In this document: in pieces, positions 1 through 10,362 of the stretch
How the letters are laid out: each line of letters begins with the position of its first letter
Numbering within the stretch: position 1 is the first letter of the stretch
Source of the DNA: Xanthomonas indica
GTDB lineage: Bacteria; Pseudomonadota; Gammaproteobacteria; Xanthomonadales; Xanthomonadaceae
Assembly (NCBI RefSeq): GCF_040529045.1
Contig: NZ_CP131914.1
Coordinates: 2,526,501-2,590,500 of the forward strand
DNA length: 64,000 nucleotides
Direction of reading: 5' to 3'
The notes under the pieces: model-generated
What the model was told of the DNA's origin: nothing
Seen by the model: only the letters and a program-made list of their open reading frames with translations
Databases searched by the model: none
Made by a program: the position numbers and the translations under genes

Positions 1-684
1 ATCGGTGACGCGGCCGCCGGCCTCGCGCACCAGCAGCACGCCGGCCGCGATGTCCCAGGCCTTCACCCCGGCTTCGAAGTAGGCGTCGCTGCGACCGCAG
101 GCGACGTAGGCCAGGTCCAGCGCCGCCGAGCCGGTGCGGCGGATGTCCTCGGCCTGCACCAGCAGCGCGTCCACGCACTTCAGCTGCGGGCTGGCGCGCT
201 TGCGCTCGCGCGGGGCGAAGCCGGTGTGGACCATGGCGCCGTTGAGTTCCTTGCGCTCGCTGACGCGGATGCGGCGGTCGTTGAGCACGGCGCCGTTGCC
301 GCGGCTGGCGGTGAACAGTTCGTTGCGCAGCGGATCGAAGATCACCGCGTCCACCGGCTCGCCGTTCTCGACCAGGGCGATCGACACGCAGTAGTGCGGG
401 AAGCCGCGCAGGTAGTTGCTGGTGCCGTCGAGCGGATCGATCACCCACATGTAGCGGCCGCCGCCCTGCACGCCGCTCTCCTCGCCCATCACGCCGTAAT
501 CGGGGTAGGCGCGGCGCAGCTCCTTGACGATCACCTTCTCGGCATCGGCATCGACTTCGCTGGCGTAGTCCATGCGGTCCTTCTGCACCACGTTCAGCGC
601 TTCCAGGCGGTTGATGTGGCGCAACAGGACGTTGCCGGCGAGGCGGGCGGCCTTGACCATGACGGTGACGGCGGGTTTTTGCAT
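1..684 (-). CDS. suhB: Inositol-1-monophosphatase SuhB (3' end outside window)
   Basis: This gene reads leftwards from ATG at 684 and runs off the window edge, so about 228 of the usual ~270 codons are visible. The metal-binding motif DPLDGTSN of the inositol monophosphatase family is present, preceded by the GEES acidic pair, and the second family signature AWDIAAG lies near the visible end. The enzyme hydrolyses inositol-1-phosphate in the cytoplasm. In E. coli the same protein also associates with the transcription antitermination complex at rRNA operons. It diverges from trmJ with about 120 bp between them, a common gammaproteobacterial arrangement. The assignment is secure; only the C-terminus is missing. 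Confidence 0.93.
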   Translation of the reverse strand, partial: MQKPAVTVMVKAARLAGNVLLRHINRLEALNVVQKDRMDYASEVDADAEKVIVKELRRAYPDYGVMGEESGVQGGGRYMWVIDPLDGTSNYLRGFPHYCVSIALVENGEPVDAVIFDPLRNELFTASRGNGAVLNDRRIRVSERKELNGAMVHTGFAPRERKRASPQLKCVDALLVQAEDIRRTGSAALDLAYVACGRSDAYFEAGVKAWDIAAGVLLVREAGGRVTD

Positions 685-802
685 GGCAAGCGCTCCCGAA
701 AAGGCGGAGGTGGGTCTGGAGGAGGAAAAGAGCAGTCCGGCGCCAAGGCCGGCCGCGCAGTTTACCATCTACACCCCCGTTCGCTTCGTCTGCCGTGCCG
801 CC

Positions 803-1561
803 ATGACCGATTCCCTGCGTATCCGCTTCGTCCTGGTCGGGACCCAGCATCCCGGCAACATCGGTGCGGCGGCGCGCGCGATGAAGACCATGGGCCTGTC
901 GCGGCTGGTGCTGGTGGCGCCGGAGTGCGAGCTGGACACCGAGGCCTACCGGCGTTCGGCCGGGGCCGAGGACCTGCTGCAGCAGGCGCCGGTGCTGCCG
1001 GCGCTGGCCGACGCGGTGGCCGATTGCCGGCTGGTGCTGGGCTGCACCGCGCGCAGCCGCCGCGTGTCGCTGGAGGAATTGCTGCCGGCCGATGCCGCGC
1101 AGCGGCTGACCGCGGTCAGCGCCGAGCCGGCGGAAGTGGCGCTGGTGTTCGGCCGCGAGCGCACCGGCCTGACCAACGAGGAACTGCAGCTGTGCCACGC
1201 GGCCGTGCACATTCCCTCCGATCCGGCGTTCAGCTCGCTCAATCTGGCCGCGGCGGTGCAGGTGCTGGCCTACGAACTGCGCCTGGCGCAGCTGCGCGGT
1301 GCCGCCCCGGCGCCCGCGCCGGCCCCCGGCTTCCGTGAGGCCCCGGCCAGCCATGCACAGGTGGAAGGGCTGTTCGGGCAGTTGGCCGAGACCCTGGACG
1401 ACATCGACTTCCACAAGGGGCGCGCCCCGGACTCGGCGATGCGCAAGCTGCGCCGGCTGTTCCTGCGCACCGAGCTGACCGAGCAGGAAGTGCGCCTGCT
1501 GCGCGGCGTGCTGTCCGATGCGCAGCGCATGGCGCGGCTCGCCGGACAGGCCGGACACTGA
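803..1561 (+). CDS. trmJ: tRNA (cytidine/uridine-2'-O-)methyltransferase TrmJ
   Basis: The 252-residue protein is a SPOUT-class methyltransferase expected to 2'-O-methylate position 32 in the tRNA anticodon loop. The N-terminal motif GNIGAAARAMKTMG, the FGRERTGLTNEEL segment near residue 115, and the SLNLAAAVQVLAYE knot motif near residue 145 are characteristic of TrmJ/TrmH SpoU-family proteins. The C-terminal ~80 residues form the TrmJ-specific helical extension. The ATG at 803 gives the family-typical start MTDSLRIRFVLVGTQ; upstream in-frame codons have no family resemblance. It is divergent from suhB. Confidence 0.93.
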   Translation: MTDSLRIRFVLVGTQHPGNIGAAARAMKTMGLSRLVLVAPECELDTEAYRRSAGAEDLLQQAPVLPALADAVADCRLVLGCTARSRRVSLEELLPADAAQRLTAVSAEPAEVALVFGRERTGLTNEELQLCHAAVHIPSDPAFSSLNLAAAVQVLAYELRLAQLRGAAPAPAPAPGFREAPASHAQVEGLFGQLAETLDDIDFHKGRAPDSAMRKLRRLFLRTELTEQEVRLLRGVLSDAQRMARLAGQAGH

Positions 1562-1712
1562 GGCCGGGCAGGGCACGACGGCGCCCATCGCGGCGCGCGT
1601 CATGGCACGTTCGCCTGGGGTCTGCCGCACGCGCGGTAGGCGCCATTCTGTGACGCTGTCACCGGCATGCGCTTTCGGCTAGGCTTTGCAAGGTCTACTT
1701 GGGGATCGTGGT

Positions 1713-2630
1713 TTGTCCAGTTCGTGTTGGCGGGTGGTCGTGGTGTGGCTGGCGCTGGCGATCTGCTGGCCCGCGTCCGTGCACGCGCGGCCCTCGGTCC
1801 TGGTGCTGGGACGCATCAGCGACAACCCCAAGGCCCATTACGAGCAACTCAAGCCACTGCTGGACTACGTGGTGCCGCGCATGCGCGAGGTCGGCATCAC
1901 CTCCGGGCAGATCCTGATGGCCCGCGACAGCCAGCAGATGAGCAGCTACCTGCGCCGTGGCCGCATCGACTGGGTCACCGAGACCGCGGCCACGGCGATG
2001 GCCCTGGAGCAGCGCGGCGGCGCCAAGCCGCTGCTGCTGACCGAGCGCAACGGCGTGCGCCAGTACCACACCGTGTTCTTCGTGCGCCGCGACGGGCCCG
2101 TGCATGACCTGGCGGACCTGAAGGGACGTACCCTGGCCCTGCAGAGCGCGCTGTCCACCAGCGCCTACATGGTGCCGATGATGACCCTGTTCGAGCACGG
2201 CCTGCATCCGGAGATCCTGCTCTCGACCAAGGACCAGCCCTCGGCGGAGACGGTCGGCTACGTGTTCGCGCGCTCGGAACTCAACATTGCCGCCTTCGTG
2301 CACAAGCACTTGGTGGATGCCGGCGCGTTCAGCAATCTCGACTGGGACGACGACCGCCGCATTCCGCCGGCGTTCCGTCGCGACTTCCGGGTGATCTACC
2401 GCAGCGAGCCGTATCCGCGTGCGATCGAAATGGTCCGCAACGACCTGCCGAGCGAGGTGGAGACGCGCCTGCGCGAGGTCCTGCTGCACGCCGCCGACGA
2501 CCCGCAGGGACGCGCCGCGCTGCGCCAGTTCTTCGGCACTTCCGGTTTCTACCCGATCGATCCGGCGTCGCAGAAACGCCTGGACACGCTGCGTGCCGGT
2601 GTGGCGCGGGTGAGGCTGGAAGTGGAATGA
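1713..2630 (+). CDS. PhnD-like periplasmic phosphate/phosphonate-binding protein
   Basis: The product has a signal-peptide-like N-terminus (about 25 residues ending in ASVHA) followed by a type 2 periplasmic binding fold of the PhnD/phosphonate family. Visible family features are a central DLKGRTLALQSALSTSAYM segment and a conserved MRYG-like strand replaced here by RRGRIDWVTETAA. No ABC permease or ATPase follows. Instead its stop overlaps the start of a membrane GGDEF-EAL gene by 4 bp (ATGA), so the two are probably translated together. I infer a sensory role, passing periplasmic ligand status to the c-di-GMP enzyme, rather than transport. There is no ATG; TTG 1713 fits the signal peptide, and TTG 1686 is an alternative start. 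Confidence 0.8.
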   Translation: MSSSCWRVVVVWLALAICWPASVHARPSVLVLGRISDNPKAHYEQLKPLLDYVVPRMREVGITSGQILMARDSQQMSSYLRRGRIDWVTETAATAMALEQRGGAKPLLLTERNGVRQYHTVFFVRRDGPVHDLADLKGRTLALQSALSTSAYMVPMMTLFEHGLHPEILLSTKDQPSAETVGYVFARSELNIAAFVHKHLVDAGAFSNLDWDDDRRIPPAFRRDFRVIYRSEPYPRAIEMVRNDLPSEVETRLREVLLHAADDPQGRAALRQFFGTSGFYPIDPASQKRLDTLRAGVARVRLEVE

Positions 2631-4771
2631 AGACGATGCGTTTCGGGTTGCAGGCCAGGTTCCTGCTGGCCATGGGCGTGGCTGCGCTGCTGGTGATGGC
2701 GATCCTGGCCCTGCTGCTGGAGCGCCAGGCGGCGATGCAGCACGAGGTGCGCACGCTCAGCGGCAATGCCATCCACGACCTGTTCGACAGCAGCATGCGC
2801 ACCCGCGGCGAGTCGCTGGCGCGGCAACTGGCGGACTCGCTGGCCAACCCGGTGTACTACTCCGACCTGGACGCGATCGGCACCCAGGTGCGCGGCGCGC
2901 TGGGCTACGTCGCGGTGGCCTATGTGCTGGTCTACGACGCCGACGGGCGGCTGATCCACGACGGCAGCGAGGACCTGCTCGACTATGGCCAGCGCATGCG
3001 CGGGCCGATGGCCGACGCCGCGATCCGCGCCAAGGGCCTGCTGGCGCAGGAGTCGCCGGAGTTCCTCGACGTGTCGATGCCGATCATGATCGGCGACCAG
3101 CGCGTGGGCGGGGTGCGGGTGGGCATGTCCTGGGCGCGGGCGCAGGAATACGAGCGCAAGGCCGGGCAGAACCTGGACCAGCGCCTGGGCGCGCTGGGCA
3201 AGCGCCACCTCGGCTGGCTGCTGCTGTTGCTGGCCGCCCTGGGCCTGACCGCGGCGATGGTGACGGTGTACGTGCAGCGCACGCTGGTGGCGCCGTTGCG
3301 CTGGATGGCGGCGGCGGCGCGCCAGATCGAGGCCGGCAACTACGCCGTGGAGCGCCGCGACAGCGGCCGCCACGACGAGGTCAGCGAATTGCTGCGCGCG
3401 TTCGGGCGCATGAGCGAGGCGATCGCCCGGCACGACCGCGACGTGCGGCACATGGCCTACACCGATGCGTTGACCGGGCTGACCAACCGGCTCGCGTTCC
3501 GCGAGGCGCTGGACCACCGCATGCTGTCGGCACGCGCCTCGCAACGCCGCTTGGCGCTGCTGTTCGCCGACATCGACGATTTCAAGCGGATCAACGACAC
3601 CCTGGGCCATGAGGCCGGCGACGAAGCGCTGCTGCAGTTCGCGCGGCGCATCCAGCTGGCGGTGGAGCAACTGGGCGGCGACGACGCGCTGCTGGCGCGC
3701 TTCGGCGGCGACGAGTTCGTGATCCTGGTGGAGGATGCGCAGGCGGCCAAGGTCGCCACCGCGCTGGCGCAGCGGCTGGTGCAGGAACTGCGCGAACCGC
3801 TGCGGATCCAGGGTCGCGAGGTGTTCATGGGCACCTCGATCGGCATCACCGTCTACCCGGGCGATGCCGAGGACGCCTCGGCGCTGCTGAAGAACGGCGA
3901 CATCGCCATGTACCAGGCCAAGCTGGCCGGCAAGAACTGCCACCGTTTCTACAGCCGCGCGATGGACTATGCGGTGGAGCGGCGCGTGCACATGGAGCAC
4001 GAACTGCGCGGCGCCTGGGAACGCGACGAACTCAAGCTGGTCTACCAGCCGATCTTCCGCACCCAGGACCGGCGCATGGTCGGCGTGGAGGTGCTGCTGC
4101 GCTGGCAGCATCCGGCGATGGGCACGATCTCGCCGACGGTGTTCATCGACGTGGCCGAGCAGAGCGGGCTGATCGAAACCATCGGTCCCAAGGTGCTGCG
4201 CGCGGCCTGCAGCGAGGCCACCCAGTGGCGGCGTACCGACGGCAGCCGCGACCTGTTCGTCTCGGTCAACGTCTCGCCGCGGCAGTTGCGCAGCGGCGAC
4301 CTGCCCGAACTGGTGGCCGACTGCCTGCGCGACTCCGGCTTGCCCGCGGCGCAGTTGCACCTGGAACTGACCGAGACCGCGGTGATCGGCGACGAGCTGC
4401 AGGCGGCGAGCATGCTGGCGCGGCTGCACCGCACCGGGGTCAAGGTCTGGCTGGACGACTTCGGTACCGGCTTCTCCGGCCTGAGCCACCTGCGCCAGGT
4501 CCCGGTGGACGGGGTCAAGATCGACAAGAGCTTCGTCGCCGACCTGCAGCGCGATCCGGACGACCTGGCGCTGACCACCGCGATCATCGCCATGGCGCAT
4601 TCGCTGGATATCACCGTGGTCGCCGAGGGCATCGAGCAGGAGGCGCAGTTCGAGCTGTTGCGCGAGCGCGGCTGCGAATTGGGGCAGGGCTTCTGGCTCA
4701 GCCGCCCGCTCAGCGCGGAGGAATTCCGCCAGTTGCTGGCCAGCGAGGACGCGCCGCCGGCCGATGCCTGA
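2627..4771 (+). CDS. Membrane GGDEF-EAL c-di-GMP enzyme with periplasmic sensor and HAMP
   Basis: The 714-residue protein has an N-terminal transmembrane helix (about 8-30), a periplasmic region to about residue 190, a second helix (about 197-217), a HAMP-like linker, a GGDEF domain with intact GGDEF at about 360-364, and an EAL domain. The EAL signature reads EVL at about 488-490, but the wider E-x-L-x-R pattern is kept. The DDFGTG loop and the later K and E residues (VKIDKSF, VAEGIEQ) are also present, so phosphodiesterase activity is plausible. Both synthesis and breakdown of c-di-GMP are possible; which dominates cannot be read from sequence. It is translationally coupled to the upstream PhnD-like binding protein, recalling NspS/MbaA of Vibrio. 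Confidence 0.92.
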   Translation: MKTMRFGLQARFLLAMGVAALLVMAILALLLERQAAMQHEVRTLSGNAIHDLFDSSMRTRGESLARQLADSLANPVYYSDLDAIGTQVRGALGYVAVAYVLVYDADGRLIHDGSEDLLDYGQRMRGPMADAAIRAKGLLAQESPEFLDVSMPIMIGDQRVGGVRVGMSWARAQEYERKAGQNLDQRLGALGKRHLGWLLLLLAALGLTAAMVTVYVQRTLVAPLRWMAAAARQIEAGNYAVERRDSGRHDEVSELLRAFGRMSEAIARHDRDVRHMAYTDALTGLTNRLAFREALDHRMLSARASQRRLALLFADIDDFKRINDTLGHEAGDEALLQFARRIQLAVEQLGGDDALLARFGGDEFVILVEDAQAAKVATALAQRLVQELREPLRIQGREVFMGTSIGITVYPGDAEDASALLKNGDIAMYQAKLAGKNCHRFYSRAMDYAVERRVHMEHELRGAWERDELKLVYQPIFRTQDRRMVGVEVLLRWQHPAMGTISPTVFIDVAEQSGLIETIGPKVLRAACSEATQWRRTDGSRDLFVSVNVSPRQLRSGDLPELVADCLRDSGLPAAQLHLELTETAVIGDELQAASMLARLHRTGVKVWLDDFGTGFSGLSHLRQVPVDGVKIDKSFVADLQRDPDDLALTTAIIAMAHSLDITVVAEGIEQEAQFELLRERGCELGQGFWLSRPLSAEEFRQLLASEDAPPADA

Positions 4772-4831
4772 GTGCTGCCGCGGCACCGCGGCCTGCGGCC
4801 GCCGCGCGCGCGGCGACCGTCGTCACGCGGG

Positions 4832-5845
4832 TCAGGGCAGCAGCGGGCGCTTGCCGGTGTCGCCGGCGATCTCGCGCACCAGCTTCGGCACCAGGTAGCC
4901 GGACAGGCGCGCGGCCAGCGCCTGGTGCAGCGCCAGCGCGGTGGCGTCGTCCACTTCGAAATGGGCCACGCCCTGCACCCGGTCCAACTGGTGCAGGTAG
5001 TAGGGCAGCACGCCGGCGGCGAAGCTGCGCTCGCTCAGCGCGGCCAGTGCCTCCACGCTGTCGTTGACTCCGCGCAGCAGCACCGCCTGGTTGAGCAGCT
5101 GCGCGCCGGCCTCGCGCAGGCGCGCCAGCGCGGCATCGACGCCGGCGTCGAATTCGTTGGCGTGGTTGGCGTGGATCACGAACGCCAGCGGCCACGGCAG
5201 CGCACGCAGCCAGGCCAGCAGCGGCGCGTCGACGCGTTCGGGCAGCACCACCGGCAGGCGGCTGTGGATGCGCAGGCGCTTGAGCTGCGGCAGCGTCGCC
5301 AGCGCCTCGGTCAGTTCGGCCAGTTTCGGCGTGGCCAGCGACAGCGGATCGCCGCCGGACAGGATCACTTCCTCGATGCTGGGATCGGCGGCGATCGCCG
5401 CCACCGCCGTGCGCCAGCCGTCGCGCGCAGCGGTCTCGTCGGCATACGGGAAATGCCGGCGGAAGCAGTAGCGGCAGTGCACCGCGCAGCTGCCGGTGGC
5501 CACCAGCAGGGCGCGGCCGCGGTACTTGTGGATCACTCCGTCGGCTTTCTTGGCCGCCGTGTCGCCGACCGCATCCAGCGAGAAGCCGGCGACCCGGCGC
5601 TGCTCGTCGTCGATCGGCAGGACCTGGCGCAGCAGGGGGTCGTGCGGATCGCCCGGGCGCATGCGCGCGACGAAGCTGCGCGGCACGCGCAGCGCGAACT
5701 GCGTCGCAGCCTGTTCGGAGACGCCCAGCGCCTGCGGATTCAGGTCCAGCAGGGCCAGCAGCTCGCGCGGATCGCGCACGGCGTCGCGCCAGGCCTGCTG
5801 CCAGCGCGGCGGCGCGGCGGTGGGCAGGGGCGGGGACGGCTGCAT
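4832..5845 (-). CDS. epmB: EF-P beta-lysylation protein EpmB (lysine 2,3-aminomutase)
   Basis: This radical-SAM aminomutase converts (S)-alpha-lysine to (R)-beta-lysine, which EpmA attaches to elongation factor P. The CxxxCxxC cluster motif is visible as CAVHCRYC (C120, C124, C127 from the chosen start). It is followed by a SGGDPL motif and a C-terminal [15 protein letters not shown] segment typical of YjeK. At 337 residues it matches the short EpmB form rather than the longer clostridial mutases. The start is taken as ATG 5845 (MQPSPP...); ATG 5869 is eight codons upstream and possible. It lies back to back with efp, its substrate gene, which supports the call. No epmA is in the window. Confidence 0.92.
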   Translation of the reverse strand: MQPSPPLPTAAPPRWQQAWRDAVRDPRELLALLDLNPQALGVSEQAATQFALRVPRSFVARMRPGDPHDPLLRQVLPIDDEQRRVAGFSLDAVGDTAAKKADGVIHKYRGRALLVATGSCAVHCRYCFRRHFPYADETAARDGWRTAVAAIAADPSIEEVILSGGDPLSLATPKLAELTEALATLPQLKRLRIHSRLPVVLPERVDAPLLAWLRALPWPLAFVIHANHANEFDAGVDAALARLREAGAQLLNQAVLLRGVNDSVEALAALSERSFAAGVLPYYLHQLDRVQGVAHFEVDDATALALHQALAARLSGYLVPKLVREIAGDTGKRPLLP

Positions 5846-5968
5846 CGGGCGGGGGGCTGCGGTTATCATAGGCGGTCATCACACGAGCGCCCGCCGTTGC
5901 GGCGGAGCTTCCATTCTATCCGGCCGGCCGCCGAACGCGGCGGGTTTGCCTTACCCGAGGAGTTTCAG

Positions 5969-6535
5969 ATGGCCAGCTACGGCATGAACGACGTCAAGAA
6001 CGGGATGAAGATCCTGGTCAACAGCGAGCCTGCGATCATCACCGATACCGAATACGTCAAGCCCGGCAAGGGCCAGGCGTTCACCCGCGTCAAGTACCGC
6101 TTCATCAAGTCCGGGCGCGTGGTCGAAATGACCATGAAGGCGACCGACAGCGTGGAAGCGGCCGACGTGGTCGACACCGACATGCAGTACCTGTACAGCG
6201 ACGGCGAGTACTGGCACTTCATGCAGCAGGAAACCTTCGAGCAGGTGCAGGCCGACAAGGCCGGCGTCGGCGACGCCGCCAAGTGGATCAAGGGCGAGGA
6301 AGATTGCGTGGTCACGCTGTGGAACGGCACGCCGATCCAGGTCACCCCGCCGAACTTCGTCGAACTGAAGATCGTCGAGACCGACCCGGGCGTGCGCGGC
6401 GATACCTCCGGCGGCGGCGGCAAGCCGGCGACCCTGGAGACCGGCGCGGTGGTGCGCGTGCCGCTGTTCGTCGGCCAGGAGGAAGTGATCCGCGTCGATA
6501 CGCGTTCGGGCGAATACGTCTCGCGCGTCAAGTAA
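5969..6535 (+). CDS. efp: Elongation factor P
   Basis: The 188-residue protein has the full three-domain EF-P layout. It rescues ribosomes stalled at polyproline stretches. Domain I carries the modification loop KPGKGQA with lysine exactly at position 34, the residue beta-lysylated by EpmAB in E. coli; this fits the divergent epmB. The start ATG 5969 is preceded by GAGGAG at a normal distance. The product is cytoplasmic. Confidence 0.97.
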   Translation: MASYGMNDVKNGMKILVNSEPAIITDTEYVKPGKGQAFTRVKYRFIKSGRVVEMTMKATDSVEAADVVDTDMQYLYSDGEYWHFMQQETFEQVQADKAGVGDAAKWIKGEEDCVVTLWNGTPIQVTPPNFVELKIVETDPGVRGDTSGGGGKPATLETGAVVRVPLFVGQEEVIRVDTRSGEYVSRVK

Positions 6536-6661
6536 GGCGACGTGCCCGCGGCCGCCGCCGGCCGCGGGCATGCGCACGCGCTGGCGTGCGGCAGCGAGGC
6601 AGCGCCATGCGCCGGAGCGCCGCGCGGCGGTGAAGGACCACCTCGCTCCCAAGGAACCCCC

Positions 6662-7321
6662 GTGACCACCAGCCACGCCGACAGCGCCGACAGCAAGTAC
6701 CCGCACGATCGGGTCGTGTTCTTCAGCGATGCGGTCTTCGCCATCGCCATCACCTTGCTGGCGGTGGAAATCAAGGTGCCGGGACATGCCGAGGTCGAGG
6801 CCGCCGGCGGCATCCTCGCCGCCCTGCACCGGATGCTGCCGCTGTTCATCGGCTTTGCGGTCAGCTTCCTGGTCACCGCGCTGTTCTGGAAGTCGCACCT
6901 GCAGCTGTGCCGCCACATCCGCCAGTTCGACGACCGGCTGAGCTGGCTCAACGTGCTGCAGCTGTTGCTGATCGGCCTGCTGCCGTTCTCCACCGCGCTG
7001 TATTCGGATTATTTCGGCAGTCACGAGGCCTTCTCGGTGTACTGCGCGCACCTGGCCGCGATCGGCCTGGCCGGGTACTGGCTGCACGCCTATGCGGTGC
7101 GCAAGGAAGGCCTGGCGCAGCGGCTGGGCCCGCTGCAGGCGCAGGCGATGAAGCTGCGTGCGGCGGTGTCGCCGGTGGTGTTTGCGTTGTGCATCCCCGT
7201 GGGCATGGCCGCGCCCTGGCTGGGCCGCGTCGGCTTCCTGGCGATCTTCCTGCTGCAGTGGGGGGTGATGCGCGTGTACCAGCAGCGCATCCGCCAGGCC
7301 CAGGCGGCACCGGCACCGTGA
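6662..7321 (+). CDS. TMEM175-family (DUF1211) putative K+ channel subunit
   Basis: The 219-residue protein has about six hydrophobic segments and the family signature near the N-terminus: an arginine (DR) followed by FFSDAVFAIAITLL, matching the RxxxFSDxxxAIAxTL motif of TMEM175 potassium channels. Bacterial members are single-repeat subunits that assemble as tetramers. The start is GTG 6662, preceded by AAGGAA eight bases upstream. It is followed 25 bp later by mtaD but has no functional link to it that I can see. Confidence 0.85.
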   Translation: MTTSHADSADSKYPHDRVVFFSDAVFAIAITLLAVEIKVPGHAEVEAAGGILAALHRMLPLFIGFAVSFLVTALFWKSHLQLCRHIRQFDDRLSWLNVLQLLLIGLLPFSTALYSDYFGSHEAFSVYCAHLAAIGLAGYWLHAYAVRKEGLAQRLGPLQAQAMKLRAAVSPVVFALCIPVGMAAPWLGRVGFLAIFLLQWGVMRVYQQRIRQAQAAPAP

Positions 7322-7346
7322 TCCTTCCTTTTCTAGAGCCCCTGCG

Positions 7347-8681
7347 ATGACCTCCATTCCCGAATCCTGCGACCTGCTGATCGAAGCCGGCTACGTGGTC
7401 CCGATCGAACCACATGCGGTGGTGCTCGAAGACCATGCGGTGGCGGTGCGCGGCAGCGAGATCGTGGCGGTGCTGCCCACGGCCGAGGCGCGCACGCGCT
7501 TCGCCCCCGCACGCACCGTCTCGCGCCCGGACGCGGCGCTGCTGCCGGGCCTGGTCAACGCGCACACGCACAACCCGATGACCCTGCTGCGCGGCATCGC
7601 CGACGACTTGCCGCTGATGGTGTGGCTGCAGCAGCACATCTGGCCGGTGGAGACCGCGGTGATCGGCCCGGAATTCGTCGCCGACGGCACCGCGCTGGCC
7701 ATCGCCGAGATGCTGCGCGGCGGCACCACCTGCGCCAACGAGAACTATTTCTTCGCCGACGTGCAGGCCGCCGTGTACAAGCAGCACGGCTTCCGCGCGC
7801 GGGTCGGCACGGTGATCATCGATTTCCCGACCGCCTGGGCCAAGACCTCCGACGAATACTTCGCCCGCGCCTGCGAGGTGCACGACCAGTGGCGCGACGA
7901 TCCGCTGGTCGGCATCGCCTTCGCCCCGCATGCGCCGTACACGGTCAACGACGCCAACTTCGAGCGGGTACGGATGCTGTCCGACCAGCTCGAGGTGCCG
8001 GTGCACCTGCACACCCACGAGACCGCGCAGGAAATCGCCGATTCGCTCAAGCAGTACGGGCAGCGCCCGCTGGCGCGGCTGGACCGGCTGGGCTTGGTCA
8101 ACGACCGCCTGATCGCGGTGCACATGACCCAGCTCACCGACGCGGAGATCCACCTGTGCGCCGAGCGCGGGGTCAGCGTGGTGCATTGCCCCGAATCCAA
8201 CCTCAAGCTTGCCTCCGGGTTCTGCCCGGCCTGCGCACTGCAGCGTGCGGGCGTGAACCTGGCGATCGGCACCGACGGCTGCGCCAGCAACAACGATCTG
8301 GACATGTTCAGCGAGAACCGCACCGCGGCGATCCTGGCCAAGGCCGTGGCCAACGACGCCACCGCGCTAGACGCGGCCAGCACGCTGCGCGCGGCCACCC
8401 TGGGCGGCGCGCGCGCGCTGGGCTTCGGCGAGACGATCGGCTCGATCGAGCCGGGCAAGCAGGCCGACCTGATCTGCGTGGACCTGTCGGCGCTGGAGAC
8501 CCAGCCGCTGCACAACGTGTTGTCGCAGCTGGTGTACGCCACCGGCCGGCAGCAGGTCAGCGACGTGTGGATCGCCGGCCAGCCCAAGCTGAGCCAGCGC
8601 GTGCTGGTGGACATGGACGTCGACGCGCTGGTCGCCAATGCCCGGCAGTGGCGCGAACGTATCCGCAGCGTCCACGCCTGA
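7347..8681 (+). CDS. mtaD: 5-methylthioadenosine/S-adenosylhomocysteine deaminase-type amidohydrolase
   Basis: The 444-residue protein belongs to the TRZ/ATZ branch of metal-dependent amidohydrolases. Metal ligands are visible as H73-x-H75 (NAHTHNP), the [11 protein letters not shown] strand, [13 protein letters not shown] and [14 protein letters not shown] with its catalytic Asp. The C-terminus carries the usual [15 protein letters not shown] segment. Family members deaminate S-adenosylhomocysteine, methylthioadenosine or related nucleosides; the exact substrate is not settled by motif. It sits directly before ubiG, a SAM-dependent methyltransferase gene, so recycling of the methylation by-product would make sense. 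Confidence 0.85.
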   Translation: MTSIPESCDLLIEAGYVVPIEPHAVVLEDHAVAVRGSEIVAVLPTAEARTRFAPARTVSRPDAALLPGLVNAHTHNPMTLLRGIADDLPLMVWLQQHIWPVETAVIGPEFVADGTALAIAEMLRGGTTCANENYFFADVQAAVYKQHGFRARVGTVIIDFPTAWAKTSDEYFARACEVHDQWRDDPLVGIAFAPHAPYTVNDANFERVRMLSDQLEVPVHLHTHETAQEIADSLKQYGQRPLARLDRLGLVNDRLIAVHMTQLTDAEIHLCAERGVSVVHCPESNLKLASGFCPACALQRAGVNLAIGTDGCASNNDLDMFSENRTAAILAKAVANDATALDAASTLRAATLGGARALGFGETIGSIEPGKQADLICVDLSALETQPLHNVLSQLVYATGRQQVSDVWIAGQPKLSQRVLVDMDVDALVANARQWRERIRSVHA

Positions 8682-8734
8682 TCCCCTATGTTCGCCGTGC
8701 CGCGCCGCGAGCGCGGCCCAAACGAGAGTCCGCC

Positions 8735-9472
8735 ATGACCGCTTCCGCCGCCAACGCCTCCGCCAATTTCGATCAGGCCGAACTGGACAAGTTCGGCGCC
8801 CTGGCCACCCGCTGGTGGGACGCCGACGGCCCGCAGAAGCCGCTGCACGCGCTCAACCCGGTGCGCCTGCGCTACGTCGCCGAGCGCCTGCCGCTGCGCG
8901 GTGCGACGGTGCTGGACGTGGGCTGCGGCGGCGGCCTGCTCAGCGAGGCGCTGGCCAAGGAGGGCGCGCAGGTCACCGCCATCGACCTGTCGCCGGAACT
9001 GATCAAGGTCGCGCGCCTGCACCAGTTCGAATCCGGGGTCGAGGTGGATTACCGCGTGCAGTCGGTGGAGGACCTGGCGGCGGCGCAGCCGGCCAGCTTC
9101 GATGCGATCACCTGCATGGAGATGCTCGAGCACGTGCCCGATCCGGCGGCGATCGTGCGCGCCTGCGCGACCCTGCTCAAGCCGGGCGGACAGCTGTTCC
9201 TGTCCACCCTCAACCGCACCCCGGCCGCGTTTGCCCTGGCCATCGTCGGTGCCGAGTACGTGGCGCGGCTGCTGCCCACCGGCACCCACCGCTATCAGGA
9301 TTTCATCAAGCCGGCGGAATTGGCTGCCTGGTTGCGCCAGGCCGAGCTGCAGCTGCGCGACGTCAGCGGCCTGGCCTACGAGCCGTGGCGCAACCGCGCG
9401 CGGTTGTCCTCGCGGACCGAGGTCAATTACCTGGCGTGTGCTGCAAAGCCGGGAATCGGGAATGGGGAATAG
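8735..9472 (+). CDS. ubiG: Ubiquinone biosynthesis O-methyltransferase UbiG
   Basis: The 245-residue class I SAM methyltransferase carries the glycine-rich motif [14 protein letters not shown] near residue 62, and the UbiG-specific [13 protein letters not shown] and LSTLNRTP motifs. It performs the two O-methylations of ubiquinone synthesis. The last residues (roughly GIGNGE) are encoded by a GGGAATC-type repeat array rather than by conserved sequence, and the stop lies inside that array. The reading frame overlaps the start of gph by 11 bp. Confidence 0.93.
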   Translation: MTASAANASANFDQAELDKFGALATRWWDADGPQKPLHALNPVRLRYVAERLPLRGATVLDVGCGGGLLSEALAKEGAQVTAIDLSPELIKVARLHQFESGVEVDYRVQSVEDLAAAQPASFDAITCMEMLEHVPDPAAIVRACATLLKPGGQLFLSTLNRTPAAFALAIVGAEYVARLLPTGTHRYQDFIKPAELAAWLRQAELQLRDVSGLAYEPWRNRARLSSRTEVNYLACAAKPGIGNGE

Positions 9473-9476
9473 GGAA
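9451..9476 (+). repeat. GGGAATC-type 7-bp array spanning the ubiG/gph junction
   Basis: Three to four imperfect copies of GGGAATC/GGGAATG/GGGAATA occur in tandem. They encode the end of UbiG and contain the ATG used by gph. The same unit recurs at six other places in this window. Confidence 0.85.
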
Positions 9477-10169
9477 GCGCCGCTGCCGCGGCGAGGGTTT
9501 CCGCGGGTGGCGCTGTTCGATCTGGATGGCACGCTGCTGGACAGTGCGCCGGACCTGCTGGCCGCGGCCAATGCGGTGCTGGCCGAGCAGGGCCGCGCGG
9601 CGTTGACCCTGGCGCAGTTGCGGCCCGTGGTGTCCAAGGGTTCGCGGGCGATGCTCGGCGTCGCGTTTCCGGATCTGCCAGCGGCCGAGCGCGATGCGCT
9701 GATTCCGGTATTCCTGCGCCACTACGAGGCGCTGATCGGCCGGTATTCGCAGTTGTTCGACGGCATCGCCGAGTTGCTGCAGCGGCTGGAGGCCGCGGGC
9801 AGCGTGTGGGGCATCGTCACCAACAAGCCCGAGGCACTGGCGCGATTGATCCTGCCGCAGCTGCAGTGGGAGCAGCGCTGCGCGGTGCTGATCGGCGGCG
9901 ACACGCTGCCCGAGCGCAAGCCGCATCCGTTGCCGCTGCAGATCGCGGCGCAGCGCCTGGGCGTGGCGCCGCATGAGGTGGTCTACGTCGGCGACGACGA
10001 ACGCGACATCCTTGCCGCGCGCGCCGCCGGCATGGCCTCGGTCGCGGTGCTGTGGGGCTACCGGCTGGACGAGGACGACCCGCTGGCCTGGCGCGCCGAT
10101 GCGATGGTCGCCGCGCCGGCCGAGCTGTACGACGCTGCGGCCTGGCCGGTCAGCGCAGCCGCTTCCTGA
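9462..10169 (+). CDS. gph: Phosphoglycolate phosphatase (HAD superfamily)
   Basis: The 235-residue HAD hydrolase carries motif [12 protein letters not shown] with the nucleophile Asp, the VTNKPEALA motif II region, the KPHP lysine and the [17 protein letters not shown] motif IV. It matches Gph, which removes 2-phosphoglycolate generated by DNA repair or oxygenase activity. The start is ATG 9462 inside the repeat array; the first ~12 residues before the conserved [10 protein letters not shown] are not conserved. It overlaps ubiG by 11 bp, suggesting translational coupling. Confidence 0.88.
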   Translation: MGNREAPLPRRGFPRVALFDLDGTLLDSAPDLLAAANAVLAEQGRAALTLAQLRPVVSKGSRAMLGVAFPDLPAAERDALIPVFLRHYEALIGRYSQLFDGIAELLQRLEAAGSVWGIVTNKPEALARLILPQLQWEQRCAVLIGGDTLPERKPHPLPLQIAAQRLGVAPHEVVYVGDDERDILAARAAGMASVAVLWGYRLDEDDPLAWRADAMVAAPAELYDAAAWPVSAAAS

Positions 10170-10362
10170 GACAGGGGCTGTCGCCGCGTTGGCGACGCCG
10201 CCGCGCGGAGGCCGCGAACGCCGCGTCGCCGCCTGCACGCCGACACCGCTCGGCATCCACCGGCCACGCACGTAAACTGCGCGTTCTGCGCGACAACCGC
10301 GCCCACTTCCCCGTTGCGCGATGCCTTCGTCGCGCGCGCTTGACTCCGGATTCACCGACCGC

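Noticed and set aside
2549-4786. A 745-codon open frame on the minus strand
   Set aside because: It is antisense to the GGDEF-EAL gene; its Gln/His/Arg-rich translation is a GC-skew shadow with no domain.
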